A DNA stretch of 60,581 bases, from IMG/VR virus record IMGVR_UViG_3300008111_000077, positions 1 through 60,581 of that record; one strand, 5' to 3'. How positions within the stretch are numbered: position 1 is the stretch's first letter; every line of letters starts with the position of its first letter. This DNA comes from a virus. Under the pieces are notes generated by a model. The model saw only the letters and a list, made by a program, of their open reading frames with translations, was not told the DNA's origin and made no database searches. The position numbers and the translations under genes were made by a program. Below are positions 54,573-60,581 of the stretch, one piece after another.

Positions 54573-54589
54573 AATTTTTCGTATCTTTG
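54559..54589 (+). promoter_or_regulatory. Bacteroidetes-type promoter TTG-N20-TATCTTTG
   Basis: TTG at 54559-54561, 20-base spacer, TATCTTTG at 54582-54589: an exact match to the Bacteroidetes TTG/TAnnTTTG pattern. The ATG is 4 bases downstream, predicting a leaderless transcript. Confidence 0.7.
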
Positions 54590-54593
54590 TGGT

Positions 54594-54878
54594 ATGGAAG
54601 ACTTAAACAAACTCGAATTACCCGAAATCAAAACTCTTTGTAAACAATACGGAATCGGGACCGTAGGTGATAAAAAAACCCTAATTAAAAAACTCAAATA
54701 TTTCTTGGACCCTATTGAGGATGTGTTAAATACACACCCTGGTAGAAAACTACCAAAAGATAAAAAAATTGTTGGTGCTAAAGTAACCAAACAAGAAGAA
54801 ATTAATAATGTGTTAAAAAAGAAGGGTCAATTTTTATATTATTCTTTGGGTTATCATTATTATATGGTGACAGAATAA
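54594..54878 (+). CDS. SAP-domain protein (94 aa)
   Basis: 94 residues. An N-terminal SAP motif (LNKLELPEIKTLCKQYGIG, then GDKKTLIKKLKYFL; about 4-41) is the helix-extended loop-helix that binds AT-rich DNA in many nucleic-acid enzymes and regulators. The rest (about 42-94) is a small domain with basic helix KKGQFLYYSLGYHY. It may be a DNA-binding regulator. Driven by a host-type promoter on its own start codon. Confidence 0.7.
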   Translation: MEDLNKLELPEIKTLCKQYGIGTVGDKKTLIKKLKYFLDPIEDVLNTHPGRKLPKDKKIVGAKVTKQEEINNVLKKKGQFLYYSLGYHYYMVTE

Positions 54879-54888
54879 AAAAACTAGA

Positions 54889-54895
54889 TATTTAT
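54889..54895 (+). promoter_or_regulatory. TATTTAT late-promoter-like motif
   Basis: TATTTAT ends 14 bases before the ATG at 54910 and starts 10 bases after the SAP gene stop. Confidence 0.45.
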
Positions 54896-54909
54896 TAAAT
54901 AAAATTGGT

Positions 54910-55368
54910 ATGAAAAAACAAATACTTGAAGAGCTTAATGATATTAAGTATCTTTTTAATTACAATAGAGGTAAAATTATTTCAGAACAGGAACAATTTG
55001 ACGATGAAGAAGAATTCGTAGATTATGATGATATAGATTATGGTGATATGGATGATGATATGGATGATGATGAAGAAGAATATTATCCTGAACTGAGAAT
55101 ACCTCATGACATGCCATCATACAAAACTAAATATAGACATAGTGATGATGATATGGAATTGGACGAAGAAATGGATCTTCCTGTAATGTTACCAGGTACA
55201 AAAGAAAAAGAAAGAACTAAGGTAACACCTGGAACTAAACCGAGAACAAAACCTAATACTCCATATAGCCCAAAACCAGGACCAAAACCGGATCCTAAGG
55301 CTAGAAATAGAAAAGATGAGATACCTGATTGGTTAACCTTTGATGAACTTGGAATTGATTTCGAATAA
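54910..55368 (+). CDS. Acidic leader-bearing protein with duplicated segment (152 aa)
   Basis: 152 residues: leader-like MKKQILEELNDIKYLFNYNR with ILE and ISE tripeptides, an acidic segment (about 30-80) shared with the 43778 protein, and a Lys/Pro/Thr-rich C-terminal half (KVTPGTKPRTKPNTPYSPKP). It ends with WLTFDELGIDFE. Two late genes 11 kb apart share identical DNA over the acidic part, so one probably donated it. A linker-like, charge-alternating protein; function is unknown. Confidence 0.6.
   Translation: MKKQILEELNDIKYLFNYNRGKIISEQEQFDDEEEFVDYDDIDYGDMDDDMDDDEEEYYPELRIPHDMPSYKTKYRHSDDDMELDEEMDLPVMLPGTKEKERTKVTPGTKPRTKPNTPYSPKPGPKPDPKARNRKDEIPDWLTFDELGIDFE
54999..55151 (+). repeat. Duplicated acidic coding segment, copy B (153 bp)
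   Basis: The same sequence as 44125-44265, with an extra GATGATATGGAT, a local expansion of a DDMD unit. All other bases match. Confidence 0.92.
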
Positions 55369-55369
55369 T

Positions 55370-56605
55370 ATGAAAGATTTAAGAAAAAAATTATACACTG
55401 AAGGTTTGCCAAAATCTGAATTTGTTAGACTTATGGAAGCCCCAATTGACTACGAAGGTCCTGAAAGAATGGCTGGAGATGTTGAGGGAAAAATCACCGG
55501 TAAAAAAACCCCCTACCATAATTTTCCTGCTATCCCTAATATGGATAAAGACTTTGTTGAATTAATATCTTCCAAGAGATTCAAAGACTCAGTTGACAAA
55601 GTTAGAATGGCTATGGGTGATACAAGAATTATACAAGGTCAAAATGCTTTAATGCAGTTAATGGGAACTGTTGGTCAAGCGATGCAAAGACTTGTTATGA
55701 TTCAGTCACAAAACAAAAAACAACTTGAAGATTTGGCTATTGAACTTGTAAAAAAAGAAATGGGTATTCCTGAAGGGGCAATGCAGTTCAAGGCTGAACT
55801 AATGACACAACCTATGGGTGCCGCAGAAGGGATGAAAGATGAAGCCGAAATGCCAAGTGAAGAAGAAATTGAAGAGTTTATGGGTGACGTTGAAAACTTC
55901 AACTTAGAAAGAGCTAAAAGAAGATTTATTAACTCATTAATTCAAGGAGCGGCTTTCAAAGGAGGTCACATGTATAATCTTGTAAGAAATGAAATCAATG
56001 ATATCAACCCACAATTAATGAACCTTTATGCTGTTACCCAATCTTTGATGGAACATGCTTATTGGATCTTTCCTGATATGGAAGGAATGGCAGGTGGTGG
56101 CGGTGGTCAAATGGGTCAGTCAGAATATGATGATGAGACAGATCCACCAACAGTAAAAGCTAGAGCTGTTACATTCCCACTTCTTGTACACGAGTTAGTT
56201 AAAGGTGTTTATGAGGTATTTGGAACTCATGGTTTACCTGATGACCCAAAACAAAGAGAAATGGTATTAAATGCTGAAGATTCACTTCCTGCTGAGATTT
56301 GGGACTCTCGTTTAGGACCAATTTTTTGGGAGAAGTTCGTTTCAACTTACCCTATGGAATTGTTCGATGATGATATGAAACATATCCAACATTATTTATT
56401 CATGCGTTTTTCAGCTTTAAACGCAGAAGAATTTATGAGTTTAGCTAAAAAGATCCTAAGTGGGGATCCAAAAGGACAACAAATAATTCAAAGAATGGTT
56501 GATGATATCGTTAAAGATTTAAAAGACAGAGAATATAAAGATGCCATGGGTGATGATGATGACGAAGACTACGGCGATGTTGATCTAAGTGATTTGGGAC
56601 TTTAA
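55370..56605 (+). CDS. Probable structural protein (411 aa)
   Basis: The frame extends to an ATG at 55340, but ATG 55370 is preferred: it follows the previous stop directly (TAATATG) and gives MKDLRKKLYTEGLPKSEFVR, a leader-like start with an LME at about residue 23-25. The body is helix-rich with Met-rich stretches (MGTVGQAMQRLVM), a Gly-rich loop (GMAGGGGGQMGQ), and an acidic DDDDEDYGDVDLSDLGL end. Family is unknown; virion or scaffold role is inferred from leader and operon. Confidence 0.6.
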   Translation: MKDLRKKLYTEGLPKSEFVRLMEAPIDYEGPERMAGDVEGKITGKKTPYHNFPAIPNMDKDFVELISSKRFKDSVDKVRMAMGDTRIIQGQNALMQLMGTVGQAMQRLVMIQSQNKKQLEDLAIELVKKEMGIPEGAMQFKAELMTQPMGAAEGMKDEAEMPSEEEIEEFMGDVENFNLERAKRRFINSLIQGAAFKGGHMYNLVRNEINDINPQLMNLYAVTQSLMEHAYWIFPDMEGMAGGGGGQMGQSEYDDETDPPTVKARAVTFPLLVHELVKGVYEVFGTHGLPDDPKQREMVLNAEDSLPAEIWDSRLGPIFWEKFVSTYPMELFDDDMKHIQHYLFMRFSALNAEEFMSLAKKILSGDPKGQQIIQRMVDDIVKDLKDREYKDAMGDDDDEDYGDVDLSDLGL

Positions 56606-56620
56606 TAAGTCCCATTTCTT
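56596..56620 (+). terminator. Intrinsic terminator overlapping a stop codon
   Basis: GGGACTT/AAGTCCC stem with a TAAT loop, then ATTTCTTTTTT. The TAA stop of the 55370 gene forms part of the loop region. Confidence 0.82.
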
Positions 56621-56655
56621 TTTTATAAGGAATTTTTTTCCTATAATTATTAAAA

Positions 56656-56961
56656 ATGTTAGGTATGAAAAATATTGATTGTGAGATATACATTAAACAA
56701 CTAATTTCCTTTTTTGAAAATAATCCTGGTGACTTAATGCAACTTATAGGAAACGTTCAAAAAGAAGACTTTTATTTGAAATTAAGAGAAAAATCAGAAA
56801 ACAATGTTGATGAAGGATTAGATCATGTTTTATCTAGACAACAAATGATTGACATTGTCTTGGAATTAAAGATTCCTGAACTATTTGAAAAACCAAACCC
56901 TAAGGCTGTTGTTGAAGGGTATGTCCAAAAAACAAAGTGGGGAAAAATTATTTTAAATTAA
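56656..56961 (+). CDS. Unknown protein (101 aa)
   Basis: 101 residues (ATG at 56656; the ATG at 56665 is an equally possible start). Helical, with MQLIGNVQKEDFYLKLREKS and DHVLSRQQMIDIVLELKI segments. No signal or membrane region. It sits between a terminator and a host-type promoter, so it is probably a single-gene unit. Confidence 0.55.
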   Translation: MLGMKNIDCEIYIKQLISFFENNPGDLMQLIGNVQKEDFYLKLREKSENNVDEGLDHVLSRQQMIDIVLELKIPELFEKPNPKAVVEGYVQKTKWGKIILN

Positions 56962-56963
56962 AG

Positions 56964-56993
56964 TTGGTATTTATTAAAAAATTATTATCTTTG
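56964..56993 (+). promoter_or_regulatory. Bacteroidetes-type promoter TTG-N19-TATCTTTG
   Basis: TTG at 56964-56966, 19-base spacer, exact TATCTTTG at 56986-56993. Predicted start near 57000, about 20 bases before the ATG at 57017. Part of the spacer happens to read TATTTAT. Confidence 0.75.
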
Positions 56994-57016
56994 TAGAGTG
57001 ATAAACGAGAAACAAA

Positions 57017-57133
57017 ATGAAAACTATAGAAGTAACGATACAAGAAATCTGGCAGGCAACTAGACCTATCGTGCAAAAAAGTAAGAAATCATATACTCGT
57101 AAAGTCAAACACAAAAACAAAGAAAATAATTAA
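57017..57133 (+). CDS. 38-residue basic peptide
   Basis: 38 residues: MKTIEVTIQEIWQATRPIVQ followed by KSKKSYTRKVKHKNKENN, a strongly basic C-terminal half. It is placed under a near-consensus promoter and ends 2 bases before the DUF932-like gene. Possibly a small regulator or a leader cistron for the next gene. Confidence 0.6.
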   Translation: MKTIEVTIQEIWQATRPIVQKSKKSYTRKVKHKNKENN

Positions 57134-57135
57134 CT

Positions 57136-57894
57136 ATGATATACACACCAGAACTAATCAAATCAATTGCACCGGCAGTATTCGCCACATCACCATCTTC
57201 TAAAATGACGAACAAGTATGAGTTCGTACCAACTAATGAAGTAATGGAGATTTTTGACCGAGAAGGTTGGAAACTGTCATCTGTAAAACAAACAGGTAGA
57301 GGTATCCATTCAATGCACGAATTAAAATACAGAAACAGTGAATTACCAAAAGTTGGTGACACAGTTGTTGAAGCAATCGTTAGAAACTCTCACGATGGAA
57401 CTGCAACATTCTCTATGGGAGCAGGACTTTTCCGATTGGTATGTTCAAATGGACTTACAGTTCCTACGTCAGTAGCGGAGAAATTCTCAATTCGACACAA
57501 TCACTTTTCATTCGACGATGTTCGAGGTTTAGCTGAGGACTTCTCTAAGAAACTCCCAAGAATCGAAGAGTCAGTTACTCGAATGATGGAAAAGGAGTTA
57601 ACTGAAAAAGAAAAACTCCGTTTAATCAAAGAAGCGGTTAAGATCCGTTGGGCGGTTGGAAATGGACCTGAATCTATTGACATTACAGACATCCTAACAC
57701 CGTTTCGACCTGAGGATGAGGGAAGTGATCTTTGGACAGTATTTAATGTGATACAAGAGAAAATGACTCGAGGTGGATTCACTTACAAAAGTCCAAGAGG
57801 AAGACAAACAACACTTCGTGGAATCAAAAGCATCCAAGCCACGAATCGTTTAAACACTAAACTTTGGGAAGCCGCTGAACTATTATTAGTATAA
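57136..57894 (+). CDS. DUF932-like phage/plasmid protein
   Basis: 252 residues. Middle segment FSMGAGLFRLVCSNGLTVP and the following RHNHFSFDDVRGLAEDFSKK are the hallmark of DUF932 (LGT-type phage/plasmid proteins), usually of unknown function and often linked to DNA metabolism. The N-terminus contains KYEFVPTNEVMEIFDREGW. It is in an operon with the 57017 peptide and ends at a strong terminator. Confidence 0.85.
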   Translation: MIYTPELIKSIAPAVFATSPSSKMTNKYEFVPTNEVMEIFDREGWKLSSVKQTGRGIHSMHELKYRNSELPKVGDTVVEAIVRNSHDGTATFSMGAGLFRLVCSNGLTVPTSVAEKFSIRHNHFSFDDVRGLAEDFSKKLPRIEESVTRMMEKELTEKEKLRLIKEAVKIRWAVGNGPESIDITDILTPFRPEDEGSDLWTVFNVIQEKMTRGGFTYKSPRGRQTTLRGIKSIQATNRLNTKLWEAAELLLV

Positions 57895-57904
57895 AAAAAG
57901 AAAA

Positions 57905-57926
57905 GGGGGTCAGTGACCCCCATTTT
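57905..57926 (+). terminator. Intrinsic terminator after the DUF932-like gene
   Basis: GGGGGTC/GACCCCC stem with an AGT loop followed by ATTTT; an A-run lies upstream. The T-run is short but the stem is very stable. Confidence 0.8.
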
Positions 57927-57931
57927 GTATT

Positions 57932-58276
57932 ATGGAAAAATTCAAACACGAAAAAAGACTTTTAGATTTCCTCATAGAGGAAAATAAAATATTGTATTCA
58001 ACAATCCAACTAACGGGTTTTATTGAACTAACACCTGAAAGTTTACTTGAAAAACCAAGATTTGAGAATTATTTATTGGACGGTATGCAATATACTGATG
58101 GGGTTTCATATTCTGATGGAATATTTATTTATGATAACAATATTTACATATATTTATCTAAAACTGACCCATTAGTCTCTTCATTTTCTTGTAAGATATA
58201 TTATCCTATAAATAGAAAAAAAGACGTTGAGTTCTTTATATTAAACCTAAAAAAATTAAAAAAAGATGGAAATTAG
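57932..58276 (+). CDS. Unknown protein (114 aa)
   Basis: 114 residues, ATG 6 bases after a terminator. N-terminal helix (EKFKHEKRLLDFLIEENK), then a beta-rich, Tyr/Asp-rich domain (DGMQYTDGVSYSDGIFIYDN) and a basic C-terminus. The thioredoxin gene overlaps its end by 11 bases. Unknown function. Confidence 0.55.
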   Translation: MEKFKHEKRLLDFLIEENKILYSTIQLTGFIELTPESLLEKPRFENYLLDGMQYTDGVSYSDGIFIYDNNIYIYLSKTDPLVSSFSCKIYYPINRKKDVEFFILNLKKLKKDGN

Positions 58277-58580
58277 TAGTGTTGAATTACAACAAAAAAT
58301 AAATGCTGGTGAAAAACTTGTGGTTGAGTTTTGGGCTGAGTGGTGTGGACCATGTAAAATGATGAAACCAATTTTTGAAAGAGTTGCATCTTCAAACGAA
58401 AGTGAAGTCCAAATGTATACACTTAATATTGATAATAACAGAGAAGTCGCTTTAAGCCTTGGTATCAGAAGTATACCAACTGTAAAGATGTTTAATTCTG
58501 GTGAAGTGGTTGAGACAAAAGTGGGTATGATGAATGAAGGACAGATAAAAGAAATGGTAAGTGAATTGATCAATGGATAA
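58266..58580 (+). CDS. Thioredoxin
   Basis: 104 residues, canonical thioredoxin fold: active site WAEWCGPCKM (about 24-33), cis-Pro in SIPTVKMF, and a VVEFW strand before the active site. It can reduce the CFGC pair of ribonucleotide reductase and supports dNTP synthesis. Overlaps glutaredoxin by 8 bases, so the two are expressed together. Confidence 0.92.
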   Translation: MEISSVELQQKINAGEKLVVEFWAEWCGPCKMMKPIFERVASSNESEVQMYTLNIDNNREVALSLGIRSIPTVKMFNSGEVVETKVGMMNEGQIKEMVSELING

Positions 58581-58860
58581 AATTGCAGTTGTGTTCACAA
58601 TGAAGAGTTGTCCTCATTGTCACACATTTAAAAAAATGTTAGAAGAGGCTGACATTGACTTTATCGATAGAGATATTGATGAATATGAAGAAGAATACGA
58701 TATGTTTGTTGAAGTTACAGGAAATGATTTTGTACCGGCATTCATGTTAATTGAGAATCCCGAAAGTGAAACTCCTACATCAAATTTATATGCTCCTGAT
58801 CGAGATTTTGAGGATATAGATGAAGGACTAAAAATAATTAAAGAATTTTACGAAAGATAA
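58573..58860 (+). CDS. Glutaredoxin-like protein
   Basis: 95 residues with the CPHC active site in TMKSCPHCHTFKKML (about 9-23) and a VPAFMLI segment holding the cis-Pro. A helix-rich, acidic C-terminus. Alternative electron donor to ribonucleotide reductase. The overlap with thioredoxin and the strong terminator after it define a small redox operon. Confidence 0.85.
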   Translation: MDKIAVVFTMKSCPHCHTFKKMLEEADIDFIDRDIDEYEEEYDMFVEVTGNDFVPAFMLIENPESETPTSNLYAPDRDFEDIDEGLKIIKEFYER

Positions 58861-58890
58861 AAAAACCCCTCAATCGAGGGGTTTTCTTTT
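58861..58890. terminator. Bidirectional terminator between convergent genes
   Basis: AAAACCCCTC/GAGGGGTTTT with an AATC loop, flanked by A-runs and T-runs on both sides, so it works for both the redox operon and the minus-strand gene ending at 58889. Confidence 0.9.
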
Positions 58891-59584
58891 ATATCAATAT
58901 TATGTCTTTTAGTCTATCTTGAATCAAGTATGGTTTGTCCAATGTCTGATCAGTGATATCTTTTGTAAAGTCGTAGTTAGACAGCCTTTCTTTGAATTCA
59001 GTAAGATCCATATCAAAACAATCTAAAACAAGACTTTCAATAGTTTTCTTTGGTATTTGAGAATCACAAATCACTTTAATTCTATAATCTTCATCTTCAT
59101 TTAAATCACTTGAGTAATGAAAATATAATTTATCAATACCCAACAAAGAATACATTTGATTGAAGATATAATGTGAGTAATATAATATTCCTCTACCACA
59201 ACCTAAACTATGCCCATAAGGAAACTCTGATGAAATGTTTATTTCTGAAATGGGGTCTAATTCCTTAACGTACAAAGATTTATTAACTGTGATCCATGCT
59301 CTTGGAAAATCTGTGATTTCTTGTTCGTACTTAATGATATCAATAATGTTAAGACTTTCTTTATTGAGTGATTTAAATAATTCCTTGTTTGATTCTATAA
59401 ATTCTATTTTAAGTTCGTTAAGGTTTAGAACATTACTACTTATAGTTTGACCGTTAACAACCACAAAGTTTTCACAATCTGTTACTTGAATTATTGTATT
59501 TTCTGATTTGTTGAATTTTGACAGGATGTAGTCTGCAAATAGATTTACAAAATACCGTCTTGTGTTTTTTTCTAATTTTCTCAT
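58889..59584 (-). CDS. Unknown minus-strand protein (231 aa)
   Basis: 231 residues. N-terminal YFVNLFADYILSKFN, then ENFVVVNGQTISSNVLNL and a Gly-rich PYGHSLGCGRGILYYSHY (about 125-142). The NGQT-S-N element and the Gly-rich stretch faintly recall S-adenosylmethionine synthetases, but the expected catalytic motifs are not evident, so I leave it unassigned. It is one of two minus-strand genes at the right end. Confidence 0.55.
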   Translation of the reverse strand: MRKLEKNTRRYFVNLFADYILSKFNKSENTIIQVTDCENFVVVNGQTISSNVLNLNELKIEFIESNKELFKSLNKESLNIIDIIKYEQEITDFPRAWITVNKSLYVKELDPISEINISSEFPYGHSLGCGRGILYYSHYIFNQMYSLLGIDKLYFHYSSDLNEDEDYRIKVICDSQIPKKTIESLVLDCFDMDLTEFKERLSNYDFTKDITDQTLDKPYLIQDRLKDIILI

Positions 59585-59634
59585 ATTCTTGGTTTTGTAT
59601 AATGAATATGAGAATTAAATGAAACTATAAAGAG

Positions 59635-60581
59635 TTAAATATAATCTAAAAACATTTCGTTTATGTTTCTTCTTGTTCTGTCCCAATCAGGATATTCAGG
59701 GATTCTAATATCAATACATTCTACATCATCATTAGAAATCATATTATTTATAAGTTCCGTATATCCACCAAAATATTCTAAAAATGAATCACTCCAAGTT
59801 CCGCCTTTATTATTTTCTAAAAATGTTGTTATATTTCCAATAAAGTCTCTGATTTTAATATATTGGTCGTATTTAGTTTTTTCACCGACCTTTCTTGGAA
59901 TCTCATCAATACGACCCTCGAAGTATTCATTAAGACCATTATAAACAGCTTCATAAACTTCATCTTCATATGCTGTATTTTCAGAGCTGTAATAAACACT
60001 TCTCAATTCTTGACCAATTTCTTGTAAATCTTTTTTGAAAAGTTCGTTTGATGCGTCACTATCTTTTAATAGGTCGTTTAAATCTTCAGGTCTTATTCTA
60101 AAATATCCTTCTGTCCCTTGTATTTCAGATAAATGTTCAAAAAAGTCTGAATCATAATCTTCTAATGAAAGTTCTTGATTTCCAATTTTTTTATAAATAA
60201 CATCTTTAAGATGTGCTAAATTAGAATCATCTAAAACATCTACTGTATCGTGTGGTGACATACTAGAATCATAATACCAATCGTGACCTAAACCTTCTTC
60301 ACTTAAAATTAGTTTTGCAACATATCTAGGGCCACTATCACTTCTTCTACTACCACTACAAAAATATTCACTTAACTCTTCACTATCTCTTAATTTTAGA
60401 TAAAAACCACCATTTCTAATTTCAACATCAGTTATTAGATTGTTAATTATAAAATAAACTGTGTCTTCGTAGTTGTCTTCTAAACCTTTTAAAAGTAATA
60501 TATTTTTTAATTCTTCGGGTGCGTCTTCATAACTAAGATTACCTAAAACACCATTTTCATCTAAAAAATTAATTAGTTCAC
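59635..60581 (-). CDS. Acidic minus-strand protein, 5' partial (at least 314 aa)
   Basis: The minus-strand frame is open from the stop at 59635 to the window edge at 60581 without a stop codon. The ATG at 60261 (MSPHDTVDVLDDS) is therefore internal and the true start is off the right edge. Visible upstream residues include LEDNYEDTVYFIINNL, EELSEYFCSGSRRSDSGPRY and EEGLGHDWYYDSS. A very acidic protein with the end YPDWDRTRRNINEMFLDYI. No family is recognised. Fifty bases separate it from the upstream end of the 58889 gene. Confidence 0.65.
   Translation of the reverse strand, partial: ELINFLDENGVLGNLSYEDAPEELKNILLLKGLEDNYEDTVYFIINNLITDVEIRNGGFYLKLRDSEELSEYFCSGSRRSDSGPRYVAKLILSEEGLGHDWYYDSSMSPHDTVDVLDDSNLAHLKDVIYKKIGNQELSLEDYDSDFFEHLSEIQGTEGYFRIRPEDLNDLLKDSDASNELFKKDLQEIGQELRSVYYSSENTAYEDEVYEAVYNGLNEYFEGRIDEIPRKVGEKTKYDQYIKIRDFIGNITTFLENNKGGTWSDSFLEYFGGYTELINNMISNDDVECIDIRIPEYPDWDRTRRNINEMFLDYI

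Noticed and set aside
58889-59584. S-adenosylmethionine synthetase
   Set aside because: Only a faint resemblance around NGQT and a Gly-rich stretch; the His-Pro-Asp and other catalytic motifs could not be found.

Overview
This window looks like part of a large, strictly lytic-type myovirus (T4-like contractile-tailed phage) that infects a member of the Bacteroidetes, probably a gliding flavobacterium-like host. T4-type features are gp25- and gp6-like baseplate wedge proteins, a gp46/gp47 (SbcC/SbcD-like) pair, a class I ribonucleotide reductase, and thioredoxin and glutaredoxin. The Bacteroidetes signs are SprB-type adhesin repeats inside virion proteins, a primary-type sigma factor like Bacteroidetes RpoD, a histone-H1-like (Hc1-type) small basic protein, TAnnTTTG-type promoters, and starts that mostly lack Shine-Dalgarno sequences. 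The DNA is AT-rich and densely coding, with many 1-14 base overlaps. I see no tRNA, CRISPR array, insertion sequence or attachment site. No stretch over 300 bases lacks a gene; the longest gap, about 200 bases at 39369-39566, holds a structured RNA candidate.

Layout. 1-2310: ribonucleotide reductase large subunit, cut by the left edge. 2382-28962: virion module, with gp25, gp6, a 1863-residue structural protein, five further structural proteins, SprB-repeat adhesins, a collagen-like fibre broken into three frames, a putative glycosyltransferase and a Pro/Thr-linker protein. 29017-29625: RuvC-like resolvase. 29684-31160: an inverted two-gene virion-like cassette with Thr-rich linkers. 31236-39368: replication, recombination and regulation (short primase, PD-(D/E)XK nuclease, zinc-ribbon proteins, gp47, gp46, sigma factor). 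39369-39498: pseudoknot-containing RNA candidate ending in a strong terminator. 39567-43753: membrane protein and lysis genes (amidase, spanin-like pair). 43778-47141: an acidic Ca/zinc-motif protein, the H1-like protein and small genes. 47118-50283: an unknown minus-strand gene, DnaJ, two small minus-strand genes and a Dam-type methyltransferase. 50324-56605: a run of predicted late proteins with short N-terminal leaders. 56656-60581: a DUF932-like protein, thioredoxin, glutaredoxin and two minus-strand unknowns, the last cut by the right edge.

How it fits together. Two or three promoter classes seem to divide the genes by function. A coding-strand TATTTAT lies 5-19 bases before virion, lysis and leader-bearing genes on both strands. 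A host-type TTG-N19/20-TAnnTTT(G/A) precedes the methyltransferase, the SAP-domain gene and the 57017 operon. A TATATTATA-like box precedes three replication genes. The phage sigma factor is the obvious candidate to read one class. Several late proteins start with a short segment carrying an (I/L)xE tripeptide, as in T4 internal head proteins. I infer that they may be packaged in the capsid and delivered with the DNA; this is the most promising undescribed system here.
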